A DNA stretch of 64,000 bases from Branchiostoma floridae (GCF_000003815.2 NC_049996.1:8579310-8643309); one strand, 5' to 3'. Positions 25,101-36,023 are shown, numbered from the stretch's first letter. The notes: generated by a model not told the origin, from the sequence alone. Numbers and translations: made by a program.

Positions 25101-28100
25101 CTGGTCCTGATAGAGAAGACACTTTTGATAGTATTTGCAGGTTGATTGTACCAACGAAGCTCCTTTTGACATTGTACTGAACTGTGGACCACAGTTTCAT
25201 GTCCTGTCCAACGGACTGCAACCCTTTCCAGTAGCATGCATGCTAGGCGAGCGACACAATAGGAATCAAACTCATAGGCAGTGCTGCTAATTGTAACCAC
25301 TGGACTACACATACTGCATTGTTTTCGTTATAGAATGTTCGACTCCTAATTTTGATTTATTTTGCAGGACATCACAGGTAACTACTGCAGCTGTTGTGGG
25401 AGGAGGTCAAGGATTACTTAACCACAATTCCGCCGCCGTTTGAGTTCTTGCCATCACATATGGAATGCATATGAATGAGCCATCCAAACGCAGTATGTGC
25501 ACTGTGTGTTAAAGTCACAATCAATCTCTCGTCAAGCTTTAGAAAAGAGGAATTTTGTTGTGACATAACAAACAGGTCATTCTGTAAGAGCAATTGAAAA
25601 AACAATTTGCACCTGATGCAGTCTATAATTTGCTGTATAGAATAGGCCATACACCACCAAAATAAGTCTGAGACACTTTGGCATTGAGGAGAATTCTTTT
25701 TACTGCTACTATTCCAAGAGGAACTTTTAGTGGGTACCCCTAATGGGCAATATAAAGAGAGAGTCATGAAAACTTGGACATTTTACATTGTTCTCACCAG
25801 GATTCTTTCACAGTGTATGGGCATGTAAGTGCTGCAAAGCCACATGGTAATTTTGTGATGCAAGGGTGAGCATTGTCCGGGGGAATCCTCTTCGGTCCTT
25901 AGTTTTTAGAAAATAATTATAACCCTCAGAAACACTTTTACTGCATTTTGAGGACCAAATTTAGTGAAATAAAGCCAACATTTTTTACAATTCTTACAAA
26001 CCAGCAGAAAAGTCCCCTTCAGGCTGGTTACAACACAGTGAAGGACCAAAATCACAGCATAGGGGATCCAAATCACAGCATTGGGGCCCCCTATGTTGAA
26101 AAGGTCTAGTGAGAACACAGTTCCATCTAGATATAACCATTACTTAGCTATAACCCTTTCTGTAGGTCACTTGATCCTGGGAGTTGAGGGACAATTGATA
26201 ATCTGGTATTTGCGCAGACAGCCGAGATGTCTAGACAATTATCAGGGCTTGAAATAGCCACCTGTGACTGAAGAAAAGTGGAATTTGCAGAAAACATTTG
26301 AGGATTGCAGGTAAAAATGCAAGGAATCGGCACAGGAATAATGTCTGAAATTAAAAAGCAGTTCCAAGCCAACCTAGGCCTGGTAAAAGAAAATAGAAAT
26401 GAATAAGATGAATACATGTAAGGTCACCTGGAGATTTGTGACCATTGTTCTCTTAAGGTTCTTATAAGAACAAAGTGATGAAGTAGTAGTCAATGTTTTT
26501 GAGAAAATTGTAGACTCTAATATTAGTAATAGGCTCCTTTTATACGAAGTAAAAGAGGAACATTTGCTCACATACTTGTGAAATGATTCTTTAAAATGTA
26601 GATAATATTTTTGACAACTTGCAAAATTGCTGGTAACAATGAAAATGTATTTTGAGCCCTGGAAGTCTAAGTGTTTCTTCCTGGCTAACAGACAATCCAG
26701 GATGTCACAGTTCCCATGTACAACTGTGTTATGACTGAACCTCCAAGATAACAATGATTGAAGTACTGTATCAAATAAGAGGGTTTTTTGTGTGACCCTT
26801 CTACTCTGTTAGTCGCCCAGCCCGACACGGTAATAAAAATCCTTCAAGGAAATGGTAAAAACAGGGTTTAAGTTAACTTAACTGCTAGCCCTTAAATCCA
26901 TACTGCCTACATTCTCATTTCTTTGTATCAGCAACCATTTGTTACAATTCCCCATCTTATCAAGTTAAAACAGAGGAGGGACTTCATCATAGACCACTGC
27001 AAGATTAGAAAATAGAATTATACTTCACTAAGACCTCAAGTAAGTCAGACAAATACGGGTAGTAATTATATAAGGACACAATGATACATGACACAGGAAA
27101 ATTTGATAAAGATTTTTGCTGGAAGATACTAAAAAATGCAGACATTCAATACCTTCCCGAGACGTTAATGTTTTGGATGAAGTTTGTCCATATGTGTGCA
27201 TGTGTGTGTGTTAATGTGATTGTTTGAGGACAGAATAACTCAAGAAGATGTAGATTAATCATTGTGATATTTGGTATGTGGATAAGACATGGGAAAACAA
27301 AGATCAAGTTTGATAATTGTCCTCCTATTGACTATCTATGGTGTCATGTTTTCCAAAACATGCAATTTTTATATCTGGTGCCCTAGACAAGGTCGTGATT
27401 TCTGAGTGGTAGATAGGTCTTGCTGGCAATGCTGTATATTGATATTAGAAGAAAGTTGGCATCATATCATGACAAGACAGTGTGAATGTCACATTTTATG
27501 CATCTAACAGCTGTATATACATCTGAAGCTAGTCAACCTCTCACTTTACAAGTATGGCACATTGACAGTGGCATTGCAGGGCTCGAAATACTGGGTGCAT
27601 GTGCGCCCAGGTGCACCCAAAATTGGAGCTGTGCACCCAATTATTTTCTGTGGGTGCACAGGGCGCACCCAAATATTTTCTTAGGTTTATGTATGTAAAG
27701 ATATCAAAGTACTAGTATACAACATATTCTTGACATCTAAGTTAGAAAGATAATAAAAATGTCTGTCATGGTACTTGTTTAAGAACTTGATAGCTTGTGA
27801 CTAAGTTTTATTATTAGGTTATCACTTAAATTTAAGTGGTGCACCTAAAAATTTTTTGGTGCACCCAATTTTTTAAGCTGGGTGCACCAGTGCACCTAAT
27901 CCGAAAAATGAATTTCGAGCCCTGCATTGCCAGTCCATGGATGGCATTGCCAATGTCATGGGCACGCAGCCAAAGTCATAAACATGTCCCATGTTTCTAA
28001 TCTACATTTAATCTGCATCGGTACACTCAATCGCTCCTAATCGCATTGGGTTATGAATCACATCCTGCAGTGAATTATAAATCACCTTGAAGTTTTGTAA

Positions 28101-31100
28101 AACAGTTTGAAACTGAGCTTTCTTGAAATGTTAGATTTTACCTTCTGGCAGAGAAACTTGACCATGTTTCATCGATTAAAGCTACCTGTAGCACAACTCG
28201 TTGTAGAAACAGGTTCTGTAAATATTGGAACTTAATCTACAGTGTAACAAGGACTCTGTTTTTGGTTCAATTGTTTGTTTGAACACCTAAAATATCTAAA
28301 ATGTATATACATGTAAATCAGGATTACTGATGCTCCATTGGTACATCTCTTTAAATAACTTTAAATCCATGTATTGTTTCTCATGTTATAGTTATTATAA
28401 TGGTATCCAGTGGAATTATGAGAGTTGATGTACTAGTAATAGACTTCGGAAGTTCAAATCCAAGTTGTTGTCCCCAAAAATGCATGCTACCCAGAAATGT
28501 CTCAGTCCTCGGAACAGGACATTAAGTTGTGGTTCACTGTTCAATGTGCTACTCAAAAAGGCCTAGGGGAATTGCCCCTGTACAATGAACAATCAATGAA
28601 CCTGTAAATGCTGTACCTTTACTGTCTGTCTTGAAGTTCTGTGTTACAACTGACAAAAGAACAGCTCTTCAGTGAGCTTACCAGTGGAATAAAATCACTT
28701 TTTCCTCTTTTCTTTATTTTTTTCATTGTGAAAGCCCAATGTTTTCACCTGCACTGCTATAGGCCTGTAGCAAGAGGGTTTCTGAGATAGACTATACCAA
28801 GCAACACAGATAAGCTTTCATGCTAGAATAAGAAGATTACAGTGTCAAGGTTGCTGAGAAAGTTTGACAATGTCTTATCTGGGAATTTTCCAAGTTTCCT
28901 GTTGCGACTACAGACCTGTATATTATTGTACCACATAGATGTATGTGTTCTTGAACTTGAGCCTGGCATTGACACAGAATCTTGTGTGAATAATCCTGCT
29001 GATAGGCAGGGACAAACAGTGATAGGGGGGAACACCTGCAACACTGGAAACCTGACGAAAACAAGACTTCACACACAGTTGGGCCAAACTAGCTGATATA
29101 CTGCGTTCTCTGTAATTTGGAGTAAAAATCAAATCATACCGGTACTAGGTATATGATACGATTTCAATTGTCTGGCCTTGTGTATGTGGTACCGGGTAGC
29201 TGATTCTAATGTTGTGCCTTTGAATTGATCTGAATTTCCTCACTCCATAGTTCATTTGGGTGAAAATGAATACCCATATAATATTCTCTGATCAACACTT
29301 CATACGGACTGTACTATTATTGTCTGTATGGACAATTAAAGCATAAAAAGGACATTGTACAAATACAAACAGTGCAGAAAATATAAGGATGCAAAATATC
29401 ATTTTGTTTCATTGAAAGAAAATGGAAACTTTTAATTGAAAATTGTACTTTTCATGGACTTGAGTCCCGAACCAATTATATCTAATTTCTTACTTTGATT
29501 TCCTGATCTTATTTTTCTATAGTAGATATGAAAAGTTCCAGAAATAAGAAATGAATTCTGAGCGGCCTAACCTTGAGAAAGACCTTCTTGTAATCATATC
29601 TTATCCTTAGGAACTTGAACAATTGCCTGGACATCCATCCTCTTGTGACATTCAGATACGGAGTGATGTCAAAACAACTTTTTGAAAGAACCCTTCCCAG
29701 ACCATTGTAGCTAATTATAGCAGGCAAGCCTAAAAGTTACTTGATAAAACTGATTATCCTGATTAAAAGAAGCTTCATGATATAAAGGTGTGGCTCTATA
29801 TAAGTACAAGGATGGACAAAACAGCATTTTTATGGTCAGTTACTGTAATAGCAGAAATGTTTGCGGTGATTTTATGTTCGCGGATTTTGCGAGGCAGTCT
29901 TATCGCGAACTTAAAACCACCGCAACAATGTCTCAGTATATAACTACAGTGTATCCCTGTATGGCACTACCGCGAACTTAAAACCACCACGAACATTCCA
30001 CTTTCACGCTAACGCGAAATTAAATCCCCGTGAACTGCATGGACTGCACGTGAAATGCATTCATCTGTATCTGTATCTGTATCTGTATCTGTATCCATAT
30101 AGCCGGTATAACCGCCATTCGGCGTAACACACCAGCATATTTACAGTATGGTCAGCACAACACATATTTTGGAATCAACATGCATATGGTAATCTTTAAA
30201 AAAAGTTATAAAACAATTTATGGAAGTCTCCCACGGCTATGTCAGAACCTTACTATGAGATGGCCGTAAGGCCACACCAATTTAATTTCTTGGTTCACGG
30301 ATTTTGTCATGAAAAATATGGAGCGAAAGGGCGAAATAAAAATAAAAATAAAAATTGTCAAATGGTTGGGGTAAAGGTAACGGCTAAGCCAAAACATAAA
30401 GAAAAAAAGTTTTCAGCTTGAAAAAAGTACAAAAACACTATTATTGTACAGTAACAGCACCTGTACCCACACTTTAAGGAGCTTATAATATAAAGGCCAA
30501 TTTGCTACACCAGAAAGTTGGTGAATGGTTTCAGTAATGGTGAAAATTTGCTGAATGGTAATTTTTATTTTTATTTTTTTTTCCAAAAAATAGGAGCGAG
30601 CGAATCCGTGAACCAAGAAATTAAATTGGTGTGGCCTAAGGGTAAAATTGCACAAAATCACCGTCAGCCAAGCAGGAAATAGTTTCGTCTGTTCTCCTAC
30701 AGAAGCCGACTCGAACCGGGTACATTGCAGATGTTTACCGACACTTTAGCTAGAGACTCTGGTATTAACTTTGAGGACATAGAAAAAACAATGTTTGATA
30801 GACAGGGCTTTACAGAGTAAGATATGTACTAGCCTGGTCCCGACCTCTGGTTGATAATGTATTATGTATTGTCAGTTATGAGTTAGTTATGGACAAGGCA
30901 GTATAAAATGTTGCATGTGTGGCTGTATATATTTGTATCACATGGACTTGTTTTCTAGGGTCCAAAGTCTGAACAATGCATATGATTGAGAATGACAGTT
31001 GTTCAGAGCAAGGTTTACTGATATATACACAGCTTAATCATGAGGGTACAAAAACCTTGGGATTAGAATCACAACTCAGTCCTTGATATGGTAGTTGAAG

Positions 31101-32973
31101 ATACATTGTATAAACTGCAAATTGCAAGTATGATTACTAGTGTATGGAAATACATGTACAGTCAAACCTGCCCAAGCGACCACCTCTTCTTAGCAGCCAT
31201 TACGACTGCTTTTGCCCAGTCCCCCGGTGGTCATCTTGGGCAGCTTTGACTGTACTCAAGAATTTCCTATGTGGAATTTTAGTTCGCAAATGGCGGTTTA
31301 CAGGTGCTTTTTATGTAGGAAATTATTGAGTGTGTAATTTTGCAGATCCACATGTACATATATGTGCACTACTAAGCTTTATCATTACATATCTTCATAT
31401 TATGTATAAATATACGGAGATATATAATTTGAAGATGTGTAATAATAAAGATGTGTAATAATAAAGCTCAGTACTAGTCCGACTGTAATGAATCTACATA
31501 AGTTACAAATGTTAGTGTCGCTGTTTCTTGCTTTTCAGACTTCTCTATATTTCTATGTTGTGCTCTATAGACTACTTTGTGTTTCAACATGTGATGTGTG
31601 CTAATATTTTCACTTCCACATTGACCAAATATGGACACAGTCCGACACACCCACTGAGAATGCGGAAATTGAAATTTCGAAATAAGAAACCCAACACTAA
31701 TATGCTAGCCTGAATGAATACAAAAACTGGAGGCACAAAATTAAGTTCCTATCGCCTATACTAATACCCACTGACCCAACTCATCAAGTGAAAGGTTTGA
31801 TTTAAAATGCTGATGGCCACACAAAAAGAACACGTATTGTACGAAGCAGCCATTTAAAGGATGAAACAAAATCTGTTTTTTGTACACAATTCACAAATCA
31901 TATGATGAATGCAGTTCATAGGCCCTCTATCGATCTGTCAGCTGCATACTGTCTTCTGTTAATATACAGTGTTATCTGTGTACTGAAAACACATTTTGCT
32001 CAGGTGGCACAGACAGTCATGCCATGTGCAGAATACAAAATCAATTCAACTTGAGATACAAGAAACCCTAACAAAAAGAATACTACTAATAAGCGAATCA
32101 TAAGCTAGCAATTATTAATCTAGAGTTGAAAACAATTACAGAAAGAAAATGCTAATTACTATTCAACTGTACTAGCATATAACCATCACATGTGGAGGCA
32201 TTAGATGGCACAACCAAACACAATCTCACCTTTCATACTACTATTACTAGTACTAAGTTACAGAATATGGTTTACATTACTTTACAACTTAGATATGGGT
32301 ACCCAGATGAACTGAAGTATCAATTTAGAGGTGAATAATATGCAACTTATATGTGTAGCATTAGACTTTAACTTTTGTTATCTATACTAGTATATTGCCA
32401 TACATTGTCACCAATGCAATTGTTGCACAATAAATCATCATATAACAGGGTTGTAGCCAGAACCTGTCCTTCCGTCCTTTGACAGAATTTTGTAGCTGGG
32501 GACGGAAAAAAATTTGGCCTGTTGATATGTAAAGATATAATAAAACTGTCTCCCTTGTGTAATTTTTCACCAATACAGATGCCATGGAAAGCTTAGTCCA
32601 CCAGCAAAAATTACACCTCAAAATGCATGAAATAGTTTTTCAGAGGGGCTACATTTCTCCGGGGAGTATGCCCCTGGAACACCCTAGGAAGGTTGCACCT
32701 TCGGCGCTCGATAGGATTCAAATTTAAGGGGACGGAAAATGATTTCAGGCTGGCTATACAACCCTGTCATATAACGAGTGAACTTAATGATGTACTAGTA
32801 TGAACTTACTTACGGGTCAACACGAGATTGAGTAAAAATACATGGTGCAACTTTGACTCACTTTTCTCGGATTTGACCGTGACCTGAGCCCTGTCCACCT
32901 CTCGTCCTGTGTTGTTTGTCGTATTCTCCTGGAACGGACAGGTGGCCGTTTCCGTCATTGTGGTGTCCGCCAT
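12873..32973 (-). CDS. PPAR: Peroxisome proliferator-activated receptor (PPAR, NR1C)
   Basis: A ligand-dependent nuclear transcription factor; vertebrate family members bind fatty acids and act on DNA as RXR heterodimers. Coding exons are 32,973-32,862, 18,226-18,117, 16,692-16,554, 15,967-15,762, 15,210-15,013, 14,046-13,809 and 13,129-12,873. All junctions are in phase and give 419 residues, against roughly 440-505 in vertebrates, mainly because the A/B region is short. Zinc finger 1 uses C53, C56, C70 and C73; the P-box is CEGCKG. Zinc finger 2 uses C90, C94, C104 and C107, and the D-box CDGSC has only three residues between its cysteines, which is diagnostic of PPAR. The ligand domain spans about 190-419: FAKGIPGF with clamp Lys242, LLKY at 258-261, TEH with His388, and AF-2 PPLLREVF with clamp Glu411. 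AF-2 has Phe413 where vertebrate PPARs have Tyr. Acceptor junctions of exons 3, 4, 6 and 7 are duplicated in the upstream introns. Confidence 0.93.
13130..13190. repeat. 31-bp intronic duplication beside the PPAR exon 7 acceptor
   Basis: TCTGAAACAAACGGGCACTC and TCTGAAACAAACATGCACTC follow one another with period about 30. A third copy at 13,618-13,680 also carries about 17 bases of exon 7 (CACCAGGTTGTTACGAT) and a TTTCAG acceptor. Confidence 0.7.
13618..13680 (-). repeat. Displaced copy of the PPAR exon 7 acceptor junction
   Basis: It matches 13,107-13,165: exon 7 start, TTTCAG acceptor and adjoining intron. Divergence is moderate. It lies about 500 bp upstream of the real exon in the sense of transcription. 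Confidence 0.65.
13809..14046 (-). CDS. PPAR: PPAR exon 6: middle of ligand domain
   Basis: Acceptor TTCCTGCAG, donor GTACGT, ends in phase 1. It encodes [20 protein letters not shown] and [20 protein letters not shown], which match helices 5-8 of PPAR (vertebrate LLKYGVYE and IMEPKF). Tyr264 corresponds to the PPAR-alpha-type helix-5 tyrosine. Confidence 0.92.
14147..14500 (-). repeat. Tandem copies of the PPAR exon 6 acceptor junction
   Basis: The unit containing the exon 6 start (13,983-14,146) is repeated at 14,147-14,330. That copy keeps 62 bases of exon with an open frame ([20 protein letters not shown]) and an intact acceptor TTCCCACAG. A third unit to about 14,500 keeps only the intron part; GCAGCAAGGGTGCCAG recurs near 14,120, 14,300 and 14,468. 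Confidence 0.85.
15013..15210 (-). CDS. PPAR: PPAR exon 5: start of ligand domain (helices 2-4)
   Basis: Acceptor CTGTTTAG, donor GTAAAA, 66 codons, phase 0-0. It encodes [20 protein letters not shown] at the start and [16 protein letters not shown] at the end. The latter is the nuclear-receptor signature around helices 3-4, including coactivator-clamp Lys242. The longest plus-strand frame here is antisense shadow. Confidence 0.92.
15376..15402. repeat. Short interstitial telomeric repeat (CCCTAA)n
   Basis: Three perfect CCCTAA units followed by a degenerate one, within PPAR intron 4. It is too short to be an assembly end. Confidence 0.8.
15403..15690 (+). repeat. SINE-like repeat with GGACGTTAAATGGAGGTCC core
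   Basis: The phrase ACAGGACGTTAAATGGAGGT, followed by CCTGTGTTCGGGCAGAGCC and CAGCACGTTAAAGATTCCAC, recurs inverted at about 18,055-18,115 and in degraded form at 28,490-28,560. Nothing in it is coding. It lies inside PPAR intron 4. Confidence 0.5.
15762..15967 (-). CDS. PPAR: PPAR exon 4: hinge
   Basis: Acceptor CCCTTCAG, donor GTGAGG, phase 1-0. It opens with [13 protein letters not shown], the C-terminal extension of the DNA-binding domain (vertebrate AIRFGRMP), then an acidic/basic hinge ending KKIKENAM. The first 60-75 bases with acceptor are copied three times upstream. Confidence 0.92.
16067..16318 (-). repeat. Three tandem copies of the PPAR exon 4 acceptor junction
   Basis: Acceptors CTTTCAG fall at about 16,142, 16,225 and 16,308, an 83-bp period; the true one is at 15,968. 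The first copy keeps 25 codons of exon 4 unaltered in frame ([20 protein letters not shown]). The second has a stop after [10 protein letters not shown]. The third is open ([16 protein letters not shown]). None carries a donor. Confidence 0.88.
16554..16692 (-). CDS. PPAR: PPAR exon 3: second zinc finger
   Basis: Acceptor CCATGCTAG, donor GTGAGT, phase 0-1. It encodes [20 protein letters not shown] followed by [20 protein letters not shown]. The three-residue D-box (CDGSC) is specific to PPARs; most nuclear receptors have five residues there. Confidence 0.95.
16822..17270 (-). repeat. Three tandem copies of the PPAR exon 3 acceptor junction
   Basis: Copies with acceptor AG at about 16,878, 17,045 and 17,209 (period about 165-185) each carry about 60-70 bases of exon 3. 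All remain open: [60 protein letters not shown]-rich tract separates the first copy from the real exon. A residual fragment lies near 17,560-17,580. Confidence 0.88.
17932..18112 (-). repeat. SINE-like repeat with internal 60-bp duplication
   Basis: GGTCTGGAGCGAGCTGCCAT and what follows are present twice, head to tail (about 17,932-17,990 and 17,991-18,050). They are followed by the inverse of the GGACGTTAAATGGAGGTCC core. The repeat ends within a few bases of the PPAR exon 2 donor. Confidence 0.6.
18117..18226 (-). CDS. PPAR: PPAR exon 2: end of A/B region and first zinc finger
   Basis: Acceptor TTCTGTGCAG, donor GTATGT, phase 1-0. It encodes [20 protein letters not shown] and HSCEGCK, the first C4 finger with P-box CEGCKG. 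It joins exon 1 in phase (A plus AC gives Asn38). Confidence 0.94.
18290..18520 (+). repeat. Dispersed repeat ending in a (CA) tract, copy 2
   Basis: The core (CTGCAGTACCAAGGTCACAC, ACCTACCCACATACCAAATA) and terminal CACACA run match 6,150-6,400. It lies in PPAR intron 1, directly beyond the exon 2 acceptor. Confidence 0.6.
19154..19881. mobile_element. CAGGGCTCGAAAT element interrupted by a hAT-like insertion
   Basis: The ends CAGGGCTCGAAAT and ATTTCAAGCCCTG bound about 350 bp of host element, 90% or more alike by eye to 27,577-27,924. Internal TGCACC-type repeats flank the middle. The insertion at 19,248-19,616 splits it. Flanks share AAAAGC. Confidence 0.75.
19248..19616. mobile_element. 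hAT-like MITE, 369 bp, with 8-bp target duplication
   Basis: Perfect 16-bp TIRs CAGGGCTCTAGCCAGC and GCTGGCTAGAGCCCTG are flanked by identical 8-bp GTGCACCC (19,240-19,247 and 19,617-19,624). CAGGG ends and 8-bp duplications define hAT-type elements. The uninterrupted copy at 27,577 shows the empty-site sequence, confirming the boundaries. Confidence 0.88.
20620..20870 (-). repeat. Dispersed repeat ending in a (CA) tract, copy in reverse
   Basis: GTGTGTCTGTCTTTGTGTTT, then GTGGGTAGGTGCTAGGAAGA, then TTGGTACTGCAGCAGAATTA match the inverse of the 18,290 copy. It lies inside PPAR intron 1. Confidence 0.5.
21645..22170 (-). repeat. Exon-like tandem array in PPAR intron 1 (~125-bp unit, 4-5 copies)
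   Basis: Read on the minus strand, the first unit has acceptor TTAGCCCAG, a 59-nt open segment (21,708-21,650) reading [19 protein letters not shown], and a consensus donor GTAAGT. Copies with acceptors at about 21,833, 21,958 and 22,098 keep the frame with few changes ([19 protein letters not shown]) but have weaker donors (GTAAAA). No protein family recognised. If spliced between PPAR exons 1 and 2, it would introduce a stop within a few codons. Confidence 0.75.
22484..22752 (-). repeat. Duplicated exon-like unit in PPAR intron 1 (155-bp period)
   Basis: Two copies carry a 66-nt segment (22,737-22,672 and 22,582-22,517), each with acceptor AGACAG. The donors are GTAAGA and GTATGA. Both are open in one frame, reading [20 protein letters not shown] and [20 protein letters not shown]. 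No family recognised. Inserted after PPAR exon 1 it would be read in another phase and hit a stop. Confidence 0.75.
23076..26242. other. PPAR intron 1, little recognisable content
   Basis: It contains a (CA)n microsatellite at about 23,578-23,602 and a GATACA-tailed repeat end at about 24,705-24,770 (GCTGGTGTGTTACGCC then TATATAGATACAGATACAG). That repeat recurs inverted at 30,060-30,140 and forward at 55,190-55,250. No exon was supported. Confidence 0.5.
26243..26661. mobile_element. Diverged CAGGGCTTGAAAT element
   Basis: It starts CAGGGCTTGAAATA and ends TTTTGAGCCCTG, the same terminal motif as 19,154 and 27,577. The interior differs, and no convincing target duplication is visible. Confidence 0.5.
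27577..27924. mobile_element. CAGGGCTCGAAAT element, intact copy
   Basis: 348 bp with ends CAGGGCTCGAAATA and ATTTCGAGCCCTG; flanks share CATTG. Internal GGTGCACCC motifs give it a nested palindromic look. It lacks the hAT-like insertion carried by the copy at 19,154. Confidence 0.75.
29843..30063. mobile_element. TA-flanked MITE (CGCGGTGGTTT family), diverged copy
   Basis: Starts CTGTAATAGCAGAAATG after TA. It contains CGCGAACTTAAAACCACC twice and ends near AAATGCATTC. A (CTGTAT)n tract and GATACA-tailed repeat end adjoin it at 30,060-30,140. Confidence 0.55.
30268..30639. mobile_element. TIR element with ~36-bp termini (GGCCACACCAATTTAA family)
   Basis: The left terminus AGGCCACACCAATTTAATTT continues TCTTGGTTCACGGATT and is inverted almost perfectly at the right end. 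The interior is AT-rich with AAAAT tandem units. No coding content. A single terminus recurs at 10,283. Confidence 0.75.
31157..31254. mobile_element. 98-bp palindromic MITE (TACAGTCAAACCTG)
   Basis: TACAGTCAAACCTGCCCAAG then GACCACC pairs with GGTGGTC then CTTGGGCAGCTTTGACTGTA. A related but broken copy is around 56,970-57,100 (ATCAAACCTGCCCTAGTGAC). Confidence 0.65.
32446..32766. mobile_element. hAT-like MITE, 321 bp, with perfect 8-bp target duplication
   Basis: The ends CAGGGTTGTAGCCAG and CTGGCTATACAACCCTG are flanked by identical TCATATAA (32,438-32,445 and 32,767-32,774). The internal GACGGAAAAAAATTTGG phrase is shared with 19,248-19,616. It lies 96 bp past the PPAR exon 1 donor. Confidence 0.85.
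32862..32973 (-). CDS. PPAR: PPAR exon 1: start codon and A/B region
   Basis: ATG at 32,973 in the context TTCCATGGCGG; an in-frame TGA lies four codons upstream, so this is the first possible start in the exon. It encodes [20 protein letters not shown] and ends VKSEK at a GTGAGT donor (phase 1). The phase match to exon 2, 14.6 kb away, supports the join, but no homology in the A/B region proves it. Confidence 0.7.
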
Positions 32974-32999
32974 GGAAGTCACTCAAATCTCCAATCTAC

Positions 33000-35841
33000 A
33001 TGCAAGAAACATTGTTTCTTTTTATTCTAGTACATTTGTATTTACAAAATCCACATATTGCCACTTTGGTGTTTTTCAATCAAATGGCCCTGTGGGCATA
33101 TGACATAGAGGAACCATTTATTATATTGACACAACAAAAAGTACAGAGACTTTTGTACTGTCAACTAAAAATAAAACAATGAGATAGAAATGCAAATTAA
33201 AGTATCCGTTTTTGGAATTTTGGGCTCTACTTATTCGCTAGCAACAATATTACATTTCGTAACTAATATCATTGATACACCAAAAGAAATACATAGTAAT
33301 TAATACTCAAAGCAACTGGATATGATTTTAGAAACGGTCACTGATGTTTCATGTAACATTGTTATCTTTTATCAGTGACACTGATATCATTGATGCAATC
33401 ATGGTACAATACATAATATTGAGAAAGATATTATATCAAAATAATAATACAATAAAAGATTAATGCAATCAATGGTAAAAGTGCAACAAGATAACACCAG
33501 AAAGTACAGAAAATAAAAGTTCCCTACAACTTCAAGTGCAACCCAAATTTTGGAGCATTCGCAACCTGCCCTGCACAACTCACCACGTTGTTGTTGACAA
33601 GTCACGTACAAATATGTATTTTGTTTTTAGCTAGCAACTGCACAGCTACGCTCTGTGCCGGGGTCGTAATAATTTGGATCAATTGCTCCAACCAACATAG
33701 CTGACAACTTGTATATCTTTTAAACTATAACTCCCGAAGACATACACACACCACACACAAATTTAACTTTGACCGAGTGAATCTTTCTACTGTAACCAAA
33801 AACGATGACCCACTGGGAATTATCCTAACTCCGCCCCCCTCCCCTCAACACTTTTGTTGACGTCTTTTGTGACATAGCAGACACTAGAGATGTTAAACAA
33901 CATTTCAACCAACTTGTACTCGTAAAAGAAGGGTTTAGGTAAGTCGAATTGTACCTGGATGTTCTTAATACGGAGGAGAAAGCTAATCTGCAAGGAGAAA
34001 AACACGCCATATCGTCTGCAGTGAATGCCAAGGAGACTATCAATCATATGCTTGTTTGGTTGCGTTCACATACTTAACTATTACGGAGTACTTTAAACGG
34101 TTAGGGACTATAATTTTTAACTCTACGTATGATTTTATTTACTTGACATCCTGATGAATAAACTTTTGAGACCAAGAGATATTATTTTTTAAGTCTTATA
34201 AGTTCTGAGGAAATCTAATAGTAATGTCTCGCCTGATGATTGTTGCGTTTGGTTGCGCACGGGCGATTTCAAATTCAGTGGGGTCAGTAACCTAAAGTTC
34301 AGAATAAGAAAGGCGGCCTGGTTGTAGTACATTAAATACGCAAAAACATGGTACAAGTGGTATCTTACCCTGCTGAAATTCTCGCGATTCATAGTTTTAT
34401 TCGTTTAAAGGCCATCTAAGACAATTTCATTCTAGTAACTGACCTCAAAAAGTAGACTGGAAGTGGCATAAAAGACTAACTTAACAGGTGCTTAAATGGA
34501 TTTTTAAGTTGGTTCATTTTCGCCTCTAAGGTGCCGTCAGAAAATCATTGACCAGGATTTCTCGTTAAAACGTTTTATCATGGTATCTTTAGTAAAAGCT
34601 ACTTATTGAATAAAAAGTGAAAACAACAAATCCCTGTTTGAAACCCGCCTCAGGGTCCAAAGATCGCTCAGACCGGCCGGGCGTCAGAAAAAGGTAAACG
34701 GCCAGGAGCACAAATGAATGACTCAGCTGTCCTACTCACACACGGCACCTTCCATACTGTTTCATGTTTGTTTAAGTATACTCATCGCTCGTTAACACAT
34801 CTTTCTCTGATTCTCCTGGGAGTTTAGCGTGACTATGTGAATCCAAGGTTTTAAACTCTAGACGTACTTAAAAGATAACGTCAGATTTCAACGCCAAATG
34901 TATATCAATGTGTCAACATCATATGCATACTTCTGTGCTGCTTTCCGTAGCATTTTTTTATCTCAAGAGCGTTACAGTTACACAATCATTTGTGACAGGT
35001 ATGACATTAACCCGTAGATATCAGAAAAGGAAGAGATATACTTACGGTTCCCAGTCATTGAATGCCAGACTGTACCAGTACCTTGTTGTCACACTGTACA
35101 CACTGTCACACATACAACAGGTGTGTCCGCTGTTGTTCAAGTCAAGCGTTCGAAGACAACAGCAACGTAACAGGCGTTCCTACCACAACTAACAGACAGC
35201 TGTCGTCATGCCTATATGGAAGCTTATGTAATAAGCTGAAGCATAGCCTACATGTGGCTATAAGACTGTCAGCTTTCCTTTACCACACTGTCTGGACAGT
35301 TGACTTTTCGAGGGTCTCGTTGGGGGTTATGTGGTTGTTTGGTTAAGTGTTATCACTAAGATATTATAGGTCTCGATTTTTGCACTGTCAATTCACTTTT
35401 TGTAGACAAATGTAACAAACGATTTGACGATAAATAACTGTATTGCGTTATTGCCACAGGTCCGTTCCAAGCCACGGGTCTCGTTCCAGCAGGATTTCCC
35501 AAAACCCCATTTTACTCCAATCTGTCCTACAAAACCAATGAGCCGAGCGAGAATGGAAAAATGTCCCATGGGTGTATGCACAACGTGACAGACAGATGTG
35601 GCCGACTTTCTCTTGTTTTTCCCAATGGTAACACGTCACATATAACGTTAGTGCCAAGACTTAAACTTCTCCAGGGCCGAAAATGTAGAACGTTTTTGTT
35701 CAATCAGCCTGGACGTCACGTTTAGGTAGACAAAAACGGAACACTGGCCGGATGCGGCTTCAGTATAGGAACGTATGTTTGCGTCAATTATTGAAAAACA
35801 GGTGGTAGGCTGAGTAAAGGGAACACGTGCTCGCTGTGGCA
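33000..35841. other. PPAR upstream region, no gene recognised
   Basis: AT-rich sequence follows the presumed start. Short ORFs on both strands show no recognisable domain and no paired splice sites I would trust. A promoter is expected here, but no TATA box could be chosen confidently. Confidence 0.45.
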
Positions 35842-35850
35842 CGTGGCGGC

Positions 35851-36023
35851 TAATCTCCAAGCAGATCCTACAATGGCATAAAATAGTACCAAACTGGCCA
35901 AGGAGTGTAGTCAGCCAAGAGTTGTCCATTTGCCATGTAGCCAAACACACTCCTAGGCCGGCTTCACTCCTCTGCCAGCTTTTGATGCTATCTTATTCTA
36001 CCGTAGGATCTGCTTGGAGATTG
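35851..36023. mobile_element. CTCCAAGCAGA-family foldback with perfect 9-bp target duplication
   Basis: The termini TAATCTCCAAGCAGATCCTA and TAGGATCTGCTTGGAGATTG are inverted. Identical CGTGGCGGC flanks lie at 35,842-35,850 and 36,024-36,032. A 9-bp duplication fits Mutator-like (MULE) transposition better than hAT (8) or piggyBac (TTAA). Confidence 0.8.
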